Shown in pieces: positions 48,101-54,269 of a DNA stretch of 64,000 bases. Origin of the DNA: Sphingobacteriales bacterium (GTDB taxonomy: Bacteria > Bacteroidota > Bacteroidia > Chitinophagales > Chitinophagaceae); the NCBI GenBank assembly GCA_027484425.1, contig JAIXSZ010000014.1:62001-126000 (forward strand). Reading direction: 5' to 3'. The translations under genes and the position numbers were made by a program. A model generated the notes under the pieces. The model was not told where the DNA came from. It did no database searches and was given only the letters and a program-made list of their open reading frames with translations. Position 1 is the first letter of the stretch. Each line of letters starts with the position of its first letter.

Positions 48101-49258
48101 CAAAAGATAGATACAGGAACCAATACTGTTATTTTGGAACGTGAAACTTTACACTTCGAAGATGATCAGAAGCGTATTGCGCTGATAGATACCCCTACTA
48201 TTGATACCCTATCTACTGGCGAAGTGCAGTTATTACGTTTTCAATACAGTAACAACATTAGCACTGCATCGTTAGAGCTGGATGAAAATGCAGCAGTAAT
48301 TACCTATGAGGAATATTATCCTTATGGCAATACCAGTTATCAAGGTGGCAGAAGTGTTGCTGAATGTTCTTTGAAAAGATACCGGTACACTGGAAAAGAA
48401 CGAGACGAAGAAACTGGATTGAATTATCATGGTGCGAGGTATTATGCTTCATGGTTGGCAAGATGGTGCGCGGTTGAACCCAATTCAAATTCATTGTATC
48501 GGTTCATGTACAAACGCGACAATAATCCCAAAAAGAAACTTGACAAGAAAATTCATGAGGTTAGTTTTTATTGTTATGTTTTTTGTAACCCGATTAAGTT
48601 GATTGATCCAACAGGAGAAATCCCATTATTGGCTGCTGTTGGATTAGTTGCAGGAGCTGTTTTAGTTGCAGGAATGGTTTTGAACACAATTTTACATTTC
48701 CAAAATGCCAAAAAAATATGGGGAGGATTGTTTCAAACCAATCCTGATAAATCAAAAGCAGGTAAAGCATGGCAGATTATCTCTAGGTTTACGTGGGAAT
48801 TGCCACAAACTATTCTGGGATTGGCTGGCTCACATCTTACAAGTTTAATCGGGGGTAAAAAAACGGATGTATATTATCTTCCTAATGGTGCGACTGTAAC
48901 AAATATAACACCAAGAGGAGATAGTGGCTTTGGCCTCACATTAGGTTCCTTTGAAATGGGTGCATATGTTGATGATATACATGAAAGTGGGCATTATCAT
49001 CAGAGTAGAGTATTAGGTCCGCTTTATATACCCCTTATTGCTATCCCAAGTCTTTTGCATGCATGGTATTTCTCCATAAAGAAGTTTGTAGTTAACAACA
49101 TTTTAAATCCAATTAAGGAAGCAATAAATAGATTTTTGGATAGAATTTTTCTAGAAAGAACACATAAAGGGTTAAATGTGAAGAATATTCAGGACGAACA
49201 ATATTATAATTTTTATACCGAAAGCTGGGCAAATAAATGGTCTGGCTGGAAAAAGTAA
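42167..49258 (+). CDS. Fused Tc toxin TcB-TcC subunit with RHS core and metalloprotease-like tip
   Basis: The 2363-residue product joins both cocoon subunits. SpvB-like N-terminus (GSGNSEFGLGWSLGLPAIQRK, about 30-350), FG-GAP/VCBS calcium-type repeats (LDLDGDGRADVLI, DMNGDGLTDIV, 550-640), the TcdB middle domain and RHS/YD repeats precede an RHS-associated core (YTGKERDEETGLNYHGARYY near 2071-2095) ending in Asp2147-Pro-Thr-Gly. The cocoon normally cleaves off and stores the following tip. The tip (2151-2363) starts with a hydrophobic segment and has His2272-Glu-Ser-Gly-His2276 plus Glu2352 in YTESWANKW, suggesting a zinc peptidase. Tip DNA is much poorer in G+C than the rest, a sign of tip exchange. 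Tip function is inference. Confidence 0.92.
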   Translation: MSNTPDPKQDQANAGGGDHQQGHPLDRYTVSPKGDDNEDKSPYYKPSAPVISMPKGGGALKGIDEKFEVNAVNGTSSLSVPLPLTPGRGGFNPSLSLSYNSGSGNSEFGLGWSLGLPAIQRKTDKKLPMYNDADESDVFVMAGAEDLVPLMYEDSGVWLRDTFTSGDYIIKRYRPRIEGLWARIEHVTKSGTIGSWWKVTTKENVVTFYGLTPEARLSDPADSRRIFRWLPQVSYDNKGNISVYGYTAENLINVKESPHEHNRLNGYAPIANIYLKSVQYCNRTHWQPATPDTYDISAELPATSDFLMEAVLDYGDHNGDAPTPTPSGLWPLRKDPFSDFHAGFEVRTYRKCQRVLMFHYFDELDGGNPVLVRSLDLTYRPDTTAFLEADFITAIGQTGYMLKPGGGYYSKSLPPITMDYQPLVWDHTVHNVSPGDSKNAPQGLTGPYQWIDLWGEGLPGILTEQGHGWFYKRNLGDGHFTPALTVAPKPSLQGLGSNLQWQDLDADGRRQLVSMEGPLQGFYELDDDQHWQSFRAFKHKINIDWKSPYTRMLDLDGDGRADVLITEDRVWKWYENEGKEGHVEGGYFSTGFDEEKAPRLLHNDMVQTIFLADMNGDGLTDIVRIKNREVCYWPNKGYGRFGAKVVMSNAPLFDRPDIFNPLYITLADVSGTGAPDLIYLGKNSCRVWINQSGNAFSEAYDIVPLPGIDPQSKVMVADFLGNGTACIVWSSPLPQYANAPMRYVDLMGGKKPFLMTTYQNGMGKSVTVQYKQSTKYYLEDRLEGKEWATKLPYPVHCVEKITTADAVSETQYTQLFSYHHGYYDHEEREFRGFGRVETIDTDKAVIDETTSLDQYPVLTKTWYHTGAWMRDRTLHEAFETEYYPTTWAELPKAPWLEDPLNPQEQREAYRALKGQSLRQEVYGMDGSSLAGVPYAVTTNSYAVKKIQPLSDNRYASFISYQRESLSWSAERDVADPRVAHQLTLEVDALGNLLRSATIAYPRVSIPAGTPVKVAEIQQKMLATYTINLYTNDVMTGGYHLRVAYEAITYELTGVSTTAPLWTCEALNAAIAGATEIAYTDTPSPVTAEIRPINHTRTLFEDNNCTGPLALGTIASFALPYTQYTLAFTDGILTHADYYDGRVTGAMLSVGGYLREDTIPGFGSTDMTKWWLPGGTQDTDTTHFYTQTVFYDPWGNATTITYWNNSGTNYYLLPHTTTDAVGNVTTVNAYNWYNLQPTRIKDINDNEGYTLYDALGMPVAAAMMEKDGSTIGDTLAGIDPDDVTDLANQAAFFTDPESVAADLLKGATWRCVYDLSASPVAVGMVARERHYSDMAVSPMLVNLTYTDGMGRIAMKKVQAAPAEGSTEVRWIGSGKVIYNNKGKEVMQYEPYFTDTPLFDLAEYAATHGVSPKLHYDALGRVKRTDMPDGTFSKTEWDAWKMAQYDANDTVDDSAWYIASLAGTTEQQDAANKAHKHYNTPTVSHLDTLGREFYTILHDRYPDPTTWTDFYYPSWTELDIRGERLAIHDARLLTPQMYSYSLLKVVVQQKSMDSGLQHILSDAMGHPLYGWDADERQFRFSYDELRRQLTKEVTPDGGSTKVLEVTQYGEGVTDDTLHNLRGQIHKIYDGAGLLEFTNYDFGQKALSVIRTYVEDFTMHPDWTSIGSVAMESVDYTTQTTYDAFERVLTKTTPDGGITTYTYERTGLLFSVRVDNVHSLDTEIINEVYCNAKGQRLKVKFENGATTTYAYDADSFRVTRIKTTRSSDSAILQDLNYWYDPVGNITLQTDDAQQSVYYDNTVADPKNDYTYDALYRLIRCEGREHAGSNAPISYNDSTRIGKAPLPTDASAMRRYVQYYKYDEVGNMLQMKHTTTGGTGNWTRNFVISGTTNRLTESSIGSNGTGTESYDYDSRGNMVNGMNHLLSMNYNDENRLEQVEITSTHIAYYQYDHDGQRIRKVITNTAAAIKQVRKYVGDWEVYQKIDTGTNTVILERETLHFEDDQKRIALIDTPTIDTLSTGEVQLLRFQYSNNISTASLELDENAAVITYEEYYPYGNTSYQGGRSVAECSLKRYRYTGKERDEETGLNYHGARYYASWLARWCAVEPNSNSLYRFMYKRDNNPKKKLDKKIHEVSFYCYVFCNPIKLIDPTGEIPLLAAVGLVAGAVLVAGMVLNTILHFQNAKKIWGGLFQTNPDKSKAGKAWQIISRFTWELPQTILGLAGSHLTSLIGGKKTDVYYLPNGATVTNITPRGDSGFGLTLGSFEMGAYVDDIHESGHYHQSRVLGPLYIPLIAIPSLLHAWYFSIKKFVVNNILNPIKEAINRFLDRIFLERTHKGLNVKNIQDEQYYNFYTESWANKWSGWKK

Positions 49259-49278
49259 CTCATCTAAATTACATTGTC

Positions 49279-49752
49279 ATGAATAGAAAAATAAATTCAA
49301 AACGTATAATAGTGTATATTTTATCGCTGATTATTTTTTTCTCATTTAGTCGCTTTTCGTGTAAGCACACCCCGCCAAACCATGACCTGATTAAATTGAC
49401 AAACGAGTCAAATAGGCGGTTGATATTCTATATAAATACCCTTCCCAGCGACACGAATGTACATTTATTAAATATAACTGATTCGCAATTGGTATATTCT
49501 GTTGACTATCACAATGATGAGTTTTATATGACTTCTGTATCACCATTTGAAAATACTTATTTTAGAGGACCCAAATATTGTTACAAGCCATTTTGGGATA
49601 AATATTTAAAATCTGGAGTATTAATAGTGTACGTGATCGACAAATCCGAACTTTTAAGCAACCGTGATATACATAAGTCTATATTGAAAAAAATGGAGCT
49701 TACATACGATTATTTTTTTTTCAATTCTTGCACGATAGTCTACAAAGATTGA
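49279..49752 (+). CDS. Lipoprotein-like hypothetical, candidate immunity protein of the Tc tip
   Basis: From ATG 49279 (MNRKINSKRI) the product has 157 residues. A strongly hydrophobic signal (IIVYILSLIIFFSFSRFSC) ends in a lipobox-like Cys, followed by a beta-rich soluble domain with four more aromatic-rich strands. I recognise no family. It begins 20 bp after the toxin stop, has the same low G+C as the toxin tip, and so fits a cognate immunity gene that came with the tip. Membrane anchoring would place it where a secreted toxin tip could meet it. This role is inferred from position only. Confidence 0.6.
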   Translation: MNRKINSKRIIVYILSLIIFFSFSRFSCKHTPPNHDLIKLTNESNRRLIFYINTLPSDTNVHLLNITDSQLVYSVDYHNDEFYMTSVSPFENTYFRGPKYCYKPFWDKYLKSGVLIVYVIDKSELLSNRDIHKSILKKMELTYDYFFFNSCTIVYKD

Positions 49753-49880
49753 TAGTTCTATGTATTTTAATTTATTGACAGAAAAAAAATTACCCCTTAG
49801 GTTCGAATCTACGCCTATTGTATGTATATGGCCGTAATATATGCATTGCTCTTTTTGATACGCCAACTGTTAACGTCTAG

Positions 49881-50123
49881 ATGCCCTTCGGAACATCTCG
49901 AACAACGGAGAGTGGTAGGTTTATTGGTTGGGAAAGTAAAGATGGTTTGAGAAGGTTTAGGCCTCCTGCGGAAAAGAGTGGTTTTGGAATAGAGGCTAAT
50001 TTTGAACAGCGTGCAAATAGCGATGTTAGTTGGGGCAAAAAAAATACAGAGGCATTGCGAAGTAATATGCATGTTGAAACTTCACAAAAGTTTGATTATT
50101 TTTCCATGCCAAAAAATAACTAA
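49881..50123 (+). CDS. Orphan toxin C-terminal fragment
   Basis: The 80-residue reading frame begins abruptly at ATG 49881, right after an in-frame TAG, with no signal or RHS sequence upstream. Its core (GRFIGWESKDGLRRFRPPAE, then GFGIEANFEQR) recalls tip domains I have seen at the ends of RHS and other polymorphic toxins (R-x-R-P-P ... ANFExR). It stops 1 bp before the next start codon. The likely meaning is a displaced toxin tip left behind when the main gene took a new tip. The match is from memory and needs a search. Confidence 0.5.
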   Translation: MPFGTSRTTESGRFIGWESKDGLRRFRPPAEKSGFGIEANFEQRANSDVSWGKKNTEALRSNMHVETSQKFDYFSMPKNN

Positions 50124-50124
50124 C

Positions 50125-50537
50125 ATGAAAATATATGTGCACGATTTTTTAATTGATTATTTGGGGGCGCTTAAAACAGGTGATGTTTGTTGTGGAGTTG
50201 ATGTATATTATACTATACATTTGAAAAAGAATATAATTTGCCTTATGTCCCAAATTCTTCGTTTATCGTATATGTTGCTACTCCTAAAGGTATTGCCGAT
50301 TATTTGGAAAGAATAATTAGTAAGGGTATTATACAGCCAATTTCATTCTTTAGGCCGTTAATTGTCGTAAAAGAATATGATGAGCGCAAGGTGTTTTCTT
50401 TTATCAGAAGCCACATAGAGAATATACGTGGTAGAGATGAAAAGGAACTTATTTTAAGGGCAATGGAATATTTTGATGTAAATGAAGAAACATATCGTGT
50501 TGATGACATTTATAACCATCTGTTGTATACAAAATAA
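50125..50537 (+). pseudogene. Frameshifted immunity-like gene beside the orphan tip
   Basis: ATG 50125 starts MKIYVHDFLIDYLGALKTG and runs in one frame to about 50220, where the sensible reading moves back one base (TTGAAAAAGAATATAA region) into a frame that reads EYNLPYVPNSSFIVYVATP to the stop at 50537. Joined, the two parts give about 137 residues. A one-base deletion in or near the A5 run is the simplest cause. It starts 1 bp after the orphan tip fragment, the usual place for the immunity partner. The protein family is unknown. Confidence 0.55.
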
Positions 50538-50540
50538 TTT

Positions 50541-50654
50541 GGTAGTGTATCACATTTGTTGATGACCTAGTTTTACAAGTATAAATTATTCATTTTCGGT
50601 AGTGTATCAGATTTGTTGTTGAGATAGTTTTACAAGTATAACAGGTTCATTTTC
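50541..50654 (+). repeat. Two tandem 57-bp repeats at the IS1 left end
   Basis: 50541-50597 and 50598-50654 are identical at 49 of 57 positions and both start GGTAGTGTATCA. A third partial copy of the first 21 bases (19 of 21 matching) lies at 50755-50775, just before the transposase. They look like iterated left terminal sequences of the IS1-family element. Confidence 0.85.
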
Positions 50655-50684
50655 AATTATTACTTTTCATTTTGTCAGATTTTC

Positions 50685-50716
50685 AGGGTGGGCATATGCC
50701 CACCCTTTCTTATTTT
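50685..50716 (+). terminator. Palindromic terminator upstream of the IS1 transposase
   Basis: A 22-bp perfect palindrome (50685-50706, AGGGTGGGCAT and its complement) is followed by TTCTTATTTT. It should stop read-through into the transposase gene from the toxin region. Confidence 0.7.
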
Positions 50717-50789
50717 AGGGTAAAAACACCCCTCTATTGCATCAAAAGTTCAGCTAGTGTTACAGATTTGTTGTTCTAAAAAAATCGCC

Positions 50790-51440
50790 ATGTGTCCTTA
50801 TTGTTCAGGTGTCTGTACCCGCTTTGGGAAAAGCGTCACCAAAAACCAACGGTACCGTTGTAAAAAGTGTAGGAGAACGCACTCCTTCTCATATTCCTAT
50901 AGTGCCTGTAATGCTGGGATAGGTGAGGCAGTCATGAGCCATGTAAAAGAAGGGTGTGGTATTCGTAGTATTGCAAGGCTACTGAAAATATCAGCTACCA
51001 CCGTTTTGAAACGCATCGTTACTATTTCAAAGACCATTACCAAACCTGTTATTGCTATGGGTAAAGACTATGAACTGGATGAAATGTGTACCCATGTAAA
51101 AAAGAAAACAAACTTGCGCTGGATTGTGTATGCAATAAGAAAAGACAATAAAGAAGTGGTTGATTTTGCCGTTGGATGCCGCACGAACAACACCCTAAAA
51201 TTAGTTACGGATACACTGATATTATCTAAGGCAAGAAAAATTTATACTGATAAGTTAAAGCAATATGCTACTTTATTACCTTCAGAAAATCATTGTACCA
51301 AACAGTATGGCACAAATTGTATCGAAAGGAAAAACCTTAGCCTTCGTACTCACCTCAAGCGCCTCGGTCGACGGACAATTTGCTTTAGTCGAAGTATGGG
51401 TTTATTACGTGCATGTCTTGCCATTTATTTCTGGGGATGA
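50790..51440 (+). CDS. IS1-family transposase
   Basis: From ATG 50790 the product has 216 residues. The N-terminus is the InsA-type zinc finger and HTH (CPYCSGVC ... YRCKKC, then GIRSIARLLKISATTVLKRI). The catalytic part has DEMCTHVKKK (Asp), YTDKLKQY (Asp) and CIERKNLSLRTHLKRL (Glu), matching the IS1 DDE set. All of this lies in one frame, so no programmed frameshift is needed, unlike classical E. coli IS1. A GTG at 50757 is an alternative start. Confidence 0.9.
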   Translation: MCPYCSGVCTRFGKSVTKNQRYRCKKCRRTHSFSYSYSACNAGIGEAVMSHVKEGCGIRSIARLLKISATTVLKRIVTISKTITKPVIAMGKDYELDEMCTHVKKKTNLRWIVYAIRKDNKEVVDFAVGCRTNNTLKLVTDTLILSKARKIYTDKLKQYATLLPSENHCTKQYGTNCIERKNLSLRTHLKRLGRRTICFSRSMGLLRACLAIYFWG

Positions 51441-51797
51441 GGACTATATGCAGTAATGTTTGCGCTCGTGTTTTTTTGATAGTATGACTATAACGTTTAA
51501 ATGTGATGACATTTAATGAATATTTCCAATACTTGAAAGTAAGTTAAAACTGGCATCTAACTCACCTGTCAATTATTTTCAATACCTGAAATACATCCAC
51601 CAATTTCTTCAAATCTTCAATGAAATGGTTCGAGAATATTCCTGTTCGGACTACAGAATAAACAAAAAGCCTTGAGAATCGTACTCAAGGCTTTTTTTAT
51701 ACTTGTTTTGCTCTTTTGAAAAAATGGATTTCTCTATCCAACACTCTTAACTAATCAACTTATTACCTATCTTAGCCCCTTAGGATAAAACTGTGTC
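51441..51797. other. Non-coding junction between island and chromosome
   Basis: About 357 bp with no convincing gene. It holds a possible decayed copy of a tRNA T-arm/3' end (ATGGTTCGAGAAT ... GGACTACA, about 51622-51654) and the terminator at 51668. I see no long match to the tRNA-Gln 3' end. The chromosomal APC permease follows. Confidence 0.5.
51668..51698 (+). terminator. Bidirectional intrinsic terminator
   Basis: AGCCTTGAG (51668-51676) pairs with CTCAAGGCT (51684-51692), flanked by A5 before and T7 after. It may be the original chromosomal terminator at the island's right side. Confidence 0.8.
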
Positions 51798-53270
51798 ATG
51801 GGAATATTCACAAAGAAGCCAATCAACAAACTGATTCTAGATTCATCAGACGGCGAAAAGGGACTTAAACGTACTCTTTCAGCAACTAATCTGGTAGCAT
51901 TGGGAATAGGTGCTATTATCGGTGCAGGATTATTTGTTCGTACTGCTGCCGCTGCTGCTAACAATGCTGGCCCCTCAGTTACTATAGGATTTATAGTTGC
52001 TGCACTAGGCTGTGCGCTGGCAGGTCTGTGTTATGCCGAATTTGCATCAATGATACCTATTGCAGGGAGTGCTTACACGTATTCCTATGCCACAATGGGA
52101 GAATTGGTAGCATGGATAATAGGATGGGACCTAGTACTGGAGTATGCTGTGGGTGCGGCTACTGTGGGTATAGCCTGGAGCGAATACTTAAATAAACTAC
52201 TAGAAATGGTTGGTTTGCGTATACCGTACGAATGGTCGCACTCTCCTTTTGAATCACTGAAAAATGCGCAAGGAGATGTTGTTAGCCAAGGAATGATGAA
52301 TGTACCTGCATTGTTTATTATTCTTATGCTTACCATGCTGCTCATAAAGGGCACTAAGGAATCTGCCTTTGTTAATGGCATTATAGTATTATCTAAAGTT
52401 AGTATCGTTATACTTTTTATCATACTTGGCTGGAGCTATATGAGACCTGAAAATCACATACCATATATTCCCGAACCTTCTATTTATACTGATACTCAAG
52501 GTGTTAGCCATAACTATGGAGGTATTTGGGGGATTCTAGGCGCCGCAGGGGTAGTATTTTTTGCGTTTATTGGTTTTGACGCAGTATCTACTGCCGCTCA
52601 AGAAGCTAAAAACCCTAAACGAGATATGCCTATTGGGATACTTGGTTCATTGGTTGTTTGTACAATATTATACATACTTTTTGCACATGTATTAACCGGA
52701 GTGGCCAAAGTTGATGATTTCAGAACCACCGGCAAAGAAGCTTCTGTGGCATACGCCATTACTACTTACATGGCAGGTCATGTTTGGTTAGCCAATCTTG
52801 TTACTGTAGCAATACTTTTTGGTTTCTCTTCTGTTATACTGGTGATGCTAATGGGACAATCAAGGGTGTTCTATTCTATGAGCCGCGATGGACTGGTGCC
52901 CAAAATTTTCTCTGACCTTCACCCAAAATATCACACACCCTATAAATCTAATTGGATATTTTTTGTTTTGGTAGGTGCCTTTGCAGCTTTTGTTCCTGGT
53001 GATATTGTTGGCGATATGACTAGTATAGGTACGTTGTTTGCTTTTATGCTGGTTTGTGCGGGGGTGTGGATATTACGAATCACCAATCCTGAAATACAAC
53101 GTCAATTTAGAGTTCCAGCAGTAGGATTGGTTTCCACCTTAGGCATAATAGTATGCGGTGCTATGATAGCTGGTTTAGGATGGACAAACTGGGCAAGATT
53201 GGGAGGATGGTTAGTGTTAGGTCTTGTATTTTATTTTGTTTATAGTAAAAAAAATAGTAAACTAAAATAG
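51798..53270 (+). CDS. APC-family amino acid permease
   Basis: The 490-residue product has about 12 membrane helices. The first helix carries the family motif LGIGAIIGAGLF (about 36-48), where the GAG segment binds the amino-acid backbone, followed by the conserved GPSVTIGFIVAALGCALAGLCYAEF. The layout is close to cationic amino acid transporter-like proteins (CAT/YfnA group), which exchange or take up cationic or neutral amino acids across the inner membrane. The substrate is not fixed by the sequence. The gene stands alone after a terminator. Confidence 0.93.
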   Translation: MGIFTKKPINKLILDSSDGEKGLKRTLSATNLVALGIGAIIGAGLFVRTAAAAANNAGPSVTIGFIVAALGCALAGLCYAEFASMIPIAGSAYTYSYATMGELVAWIIGWDLVLEYAVGAATVGIAWSEYLNKLLEMVGLRIPYEWSHSPFESLKNAQGDVVSQGMMNVPALFIILMLTMLLIKGTKESAFVNGIIVLSKVSIVILFIILGWSYMRPENHIPYIPEPSIYTDTQGVSHNYGGIWGILGAAGVVFFAFIGFDAVSTAAQEAKNPKRDMPIGILGSLVVCTILYILFAHVLTGVAKVDDFRTTGKEASVAYAITTYMAGHVWLANLVTVAILFGFSSVILVMLMGQSRVFYSMSRDGLVPKIFSDLHPKYHTPYKSNWIFFVLVGAFAAFVPGDIVGDMTSIGTLFAFMLVCAGVWILRITNPEIQRQFRVPAVGLVSTLGIIVCGAMIAGLGWTNWARLGGWLVLGLVFYFVYSKKNSKLK

Positions 53271-53326
53271 AAGTTAGTATTTACTTAAATCTATACCGGT
53301 AATATTTTCTATAAAATCATACTTCA

Positions 53327-53701
53327 TTGCTCAAGGATTTAAAGATATTGATTGCGGAGGATAACGTTCTGAATCAAAAAATTGTCAGCCACAATCTATT
53401 AAAAAGTGGTGCAAATGTTACCGTTGCAATAAATGGAAATGAAGTAATTGAGGAAATGAATAGAGGTCAGTATGACCTTATACTTATGGACTTGTACATG
53501 CCATTGACAGATGGATTTGAAGCAACTGAATACATTAGACAGACGCTCAATAGTAAAATACCTATTATAGCTCTTTCGGCGAGCAATTATGAAGATGAAA
53601 TGAAAAGATGTATAAACATCGGCATGAATGCGTGCATAGTAAAACCATTTGATATAGAGAAACTTCAGAAAACACTAATAAAACTGGGGATTTTCAATTA
53701 A
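53327..53701 (+). CDS. Stand-alone response-regulator receiver (CheY-like)
   Basis: The 124-residue single receiver domain has Glu11-Asp12 acidic pocket, phospho-acceptor Asp55 (LILMDLYMP), Ser84 and Lys106 (VKPFD). No output domain. The only plausible start is TTG 53327, because a TAA lies four codons upstream and no ATG is in frame near it. It is followed 21 bp later by an HPt gene. Such pairs shuttle phosphate from a hybrid kinase encoded elsewhere. Confidence 0.9.
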   Translation: MLKDLKILIAEDNVLNQKIVSHNLLKSGANVTVAINGNEVIEEMNRGQYDLILMDLYMPLTDGFEATEYIRQTLNSKIPIIALSASNYEDEMKRCINIGMNACIVKPFDIEKLQKTLIKLGIFN

Positions 53702-53722
53702 AAATATGATCACAAACCAACT

Positions 53723-54097
53723 ATGAACAAACCGATATTAGACTTGTCCTACTTATACGACACTTCGTCTGGCGACAGTCAATATATCTATGAAGTTCTC
53801 ACTTTATTCATAGAATCGTTTCCAGTTGGACTAAATAATTTAGAACATCTGATCAGGACTACAGAAGATTACTCAGCTATTCACAAACAAGCTCATGCAC
53901 TTAAATCAAGTGCTAGTGTTGTGAAAATAAAAGATGTATACGAGTCTATTTCAAAAATTGATGCATTATCAAGAATCAATACAGGAAAAAATGAAATAAC
54001 ATCAAATCTGGAAATAGTAATCTACAGCTTCAGTAAGGCTCTACCTATTATACAATCTGAAAGAAGAAAAATAATACAGGCAAAATCTGGAAAATAG
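53723..54097 (+). CDS. HPt (histidine phosphotransfer) protein
   Basis: The 124-residue four-helix-bundle type protein carries the HPt motif AIHKQAHALKSSASVV with phospho-accepting His58. It is expected to carry phosphate between a sensor kinase and the receiver domain encoded just upstream. No kinase lies in the window. Confidence 0.85.
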   Translation: MNKPILDLSYLYDTSSGDSQYIYEVLTLFIESFPVGLNNLEHLIRTTEDYSAIHKQAHALKSSASVVKIKDVYESISKIDALSRINTGKNEITSNLEIVIYSFSKALPIIQSERRKIIQAKSGK

Positions 54098-54269
54098 TCC
54101 TTGCTTCGTGTTTTTTATCTTCCTATCCAATTGCAAAAATGACAATTTCACATTAAACAAATTTACTCAGTCTTATTCATTTAAGAATTAGATTAGAATT
54201 CGGTAACATGTCCCTAAACACTCCTTAACAGTGGAGAGATAATTTCGTACCAAATTCAAAATCTCCCAA

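Larger units (their letters stand above)
50541..51440 (+). mobile_element. IS1-family insertion sequence, probably decayed (right end not found)
   Basis: The transposase gene is preceded by iterated GGTAGTGTATCA-type left ends and a terminator hairpin that would shield it from outside transcription. The reverse complement of the left end is not found in the 350 bp after the gene, apart from a nine-base match (AAATGTGAT) at about 51500. The right end has therefore been lost or has diverged. Confidence 0.6.
25499..51660. mobile_element. Genomic island in tRNA-Gln carrying a Tc toxin system (right edge approximate)
   Basis: The left edge is set by the tRNA-Gln 3' end beside the serine recombinase. 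The contents are recombinase, excisionase-like and RteC-like regulators, IS110, the TcA and TcB-TcC genes, toxin-tip debris and IS1. Base composition varies sharply from that of the flanks: 37 of 60 bases are G or C at 44821-44880, against 15 of 60 at 49081-49140. Chromosomal-type genes resume at 51798. The right edge is placed between the IS1 gene and the terminator at 51668 by content only, because I found no convincing long repeat of the tRNA end. Serine integrases often leave only short shared cores. Confidence 0.7.

Noticed and set aside
49798..49815. tRNA-like ggttcgaatc string, ten bases shared with the tRNA-Gln T arm, considered as attachment site
   Set aside because: Only the generic T-loop string matches. 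The stem around it does not pair, and the island genes continue past it.
49815..50072. Minus-strand open frame opposite the orphan tip fragment
   Set aside because: The plus-strand frame has toxin-tip-like sequence and a tightly spaced downstream gene; the minus frame has neither.
50215..50240. Programmed -1 frameshift at the A5G run (G AAA AAG)
   Set aside because: The heptamer is not the canonical A AAA AAG, and I see no stimulating stem-loop. A decayed gene is simpler.
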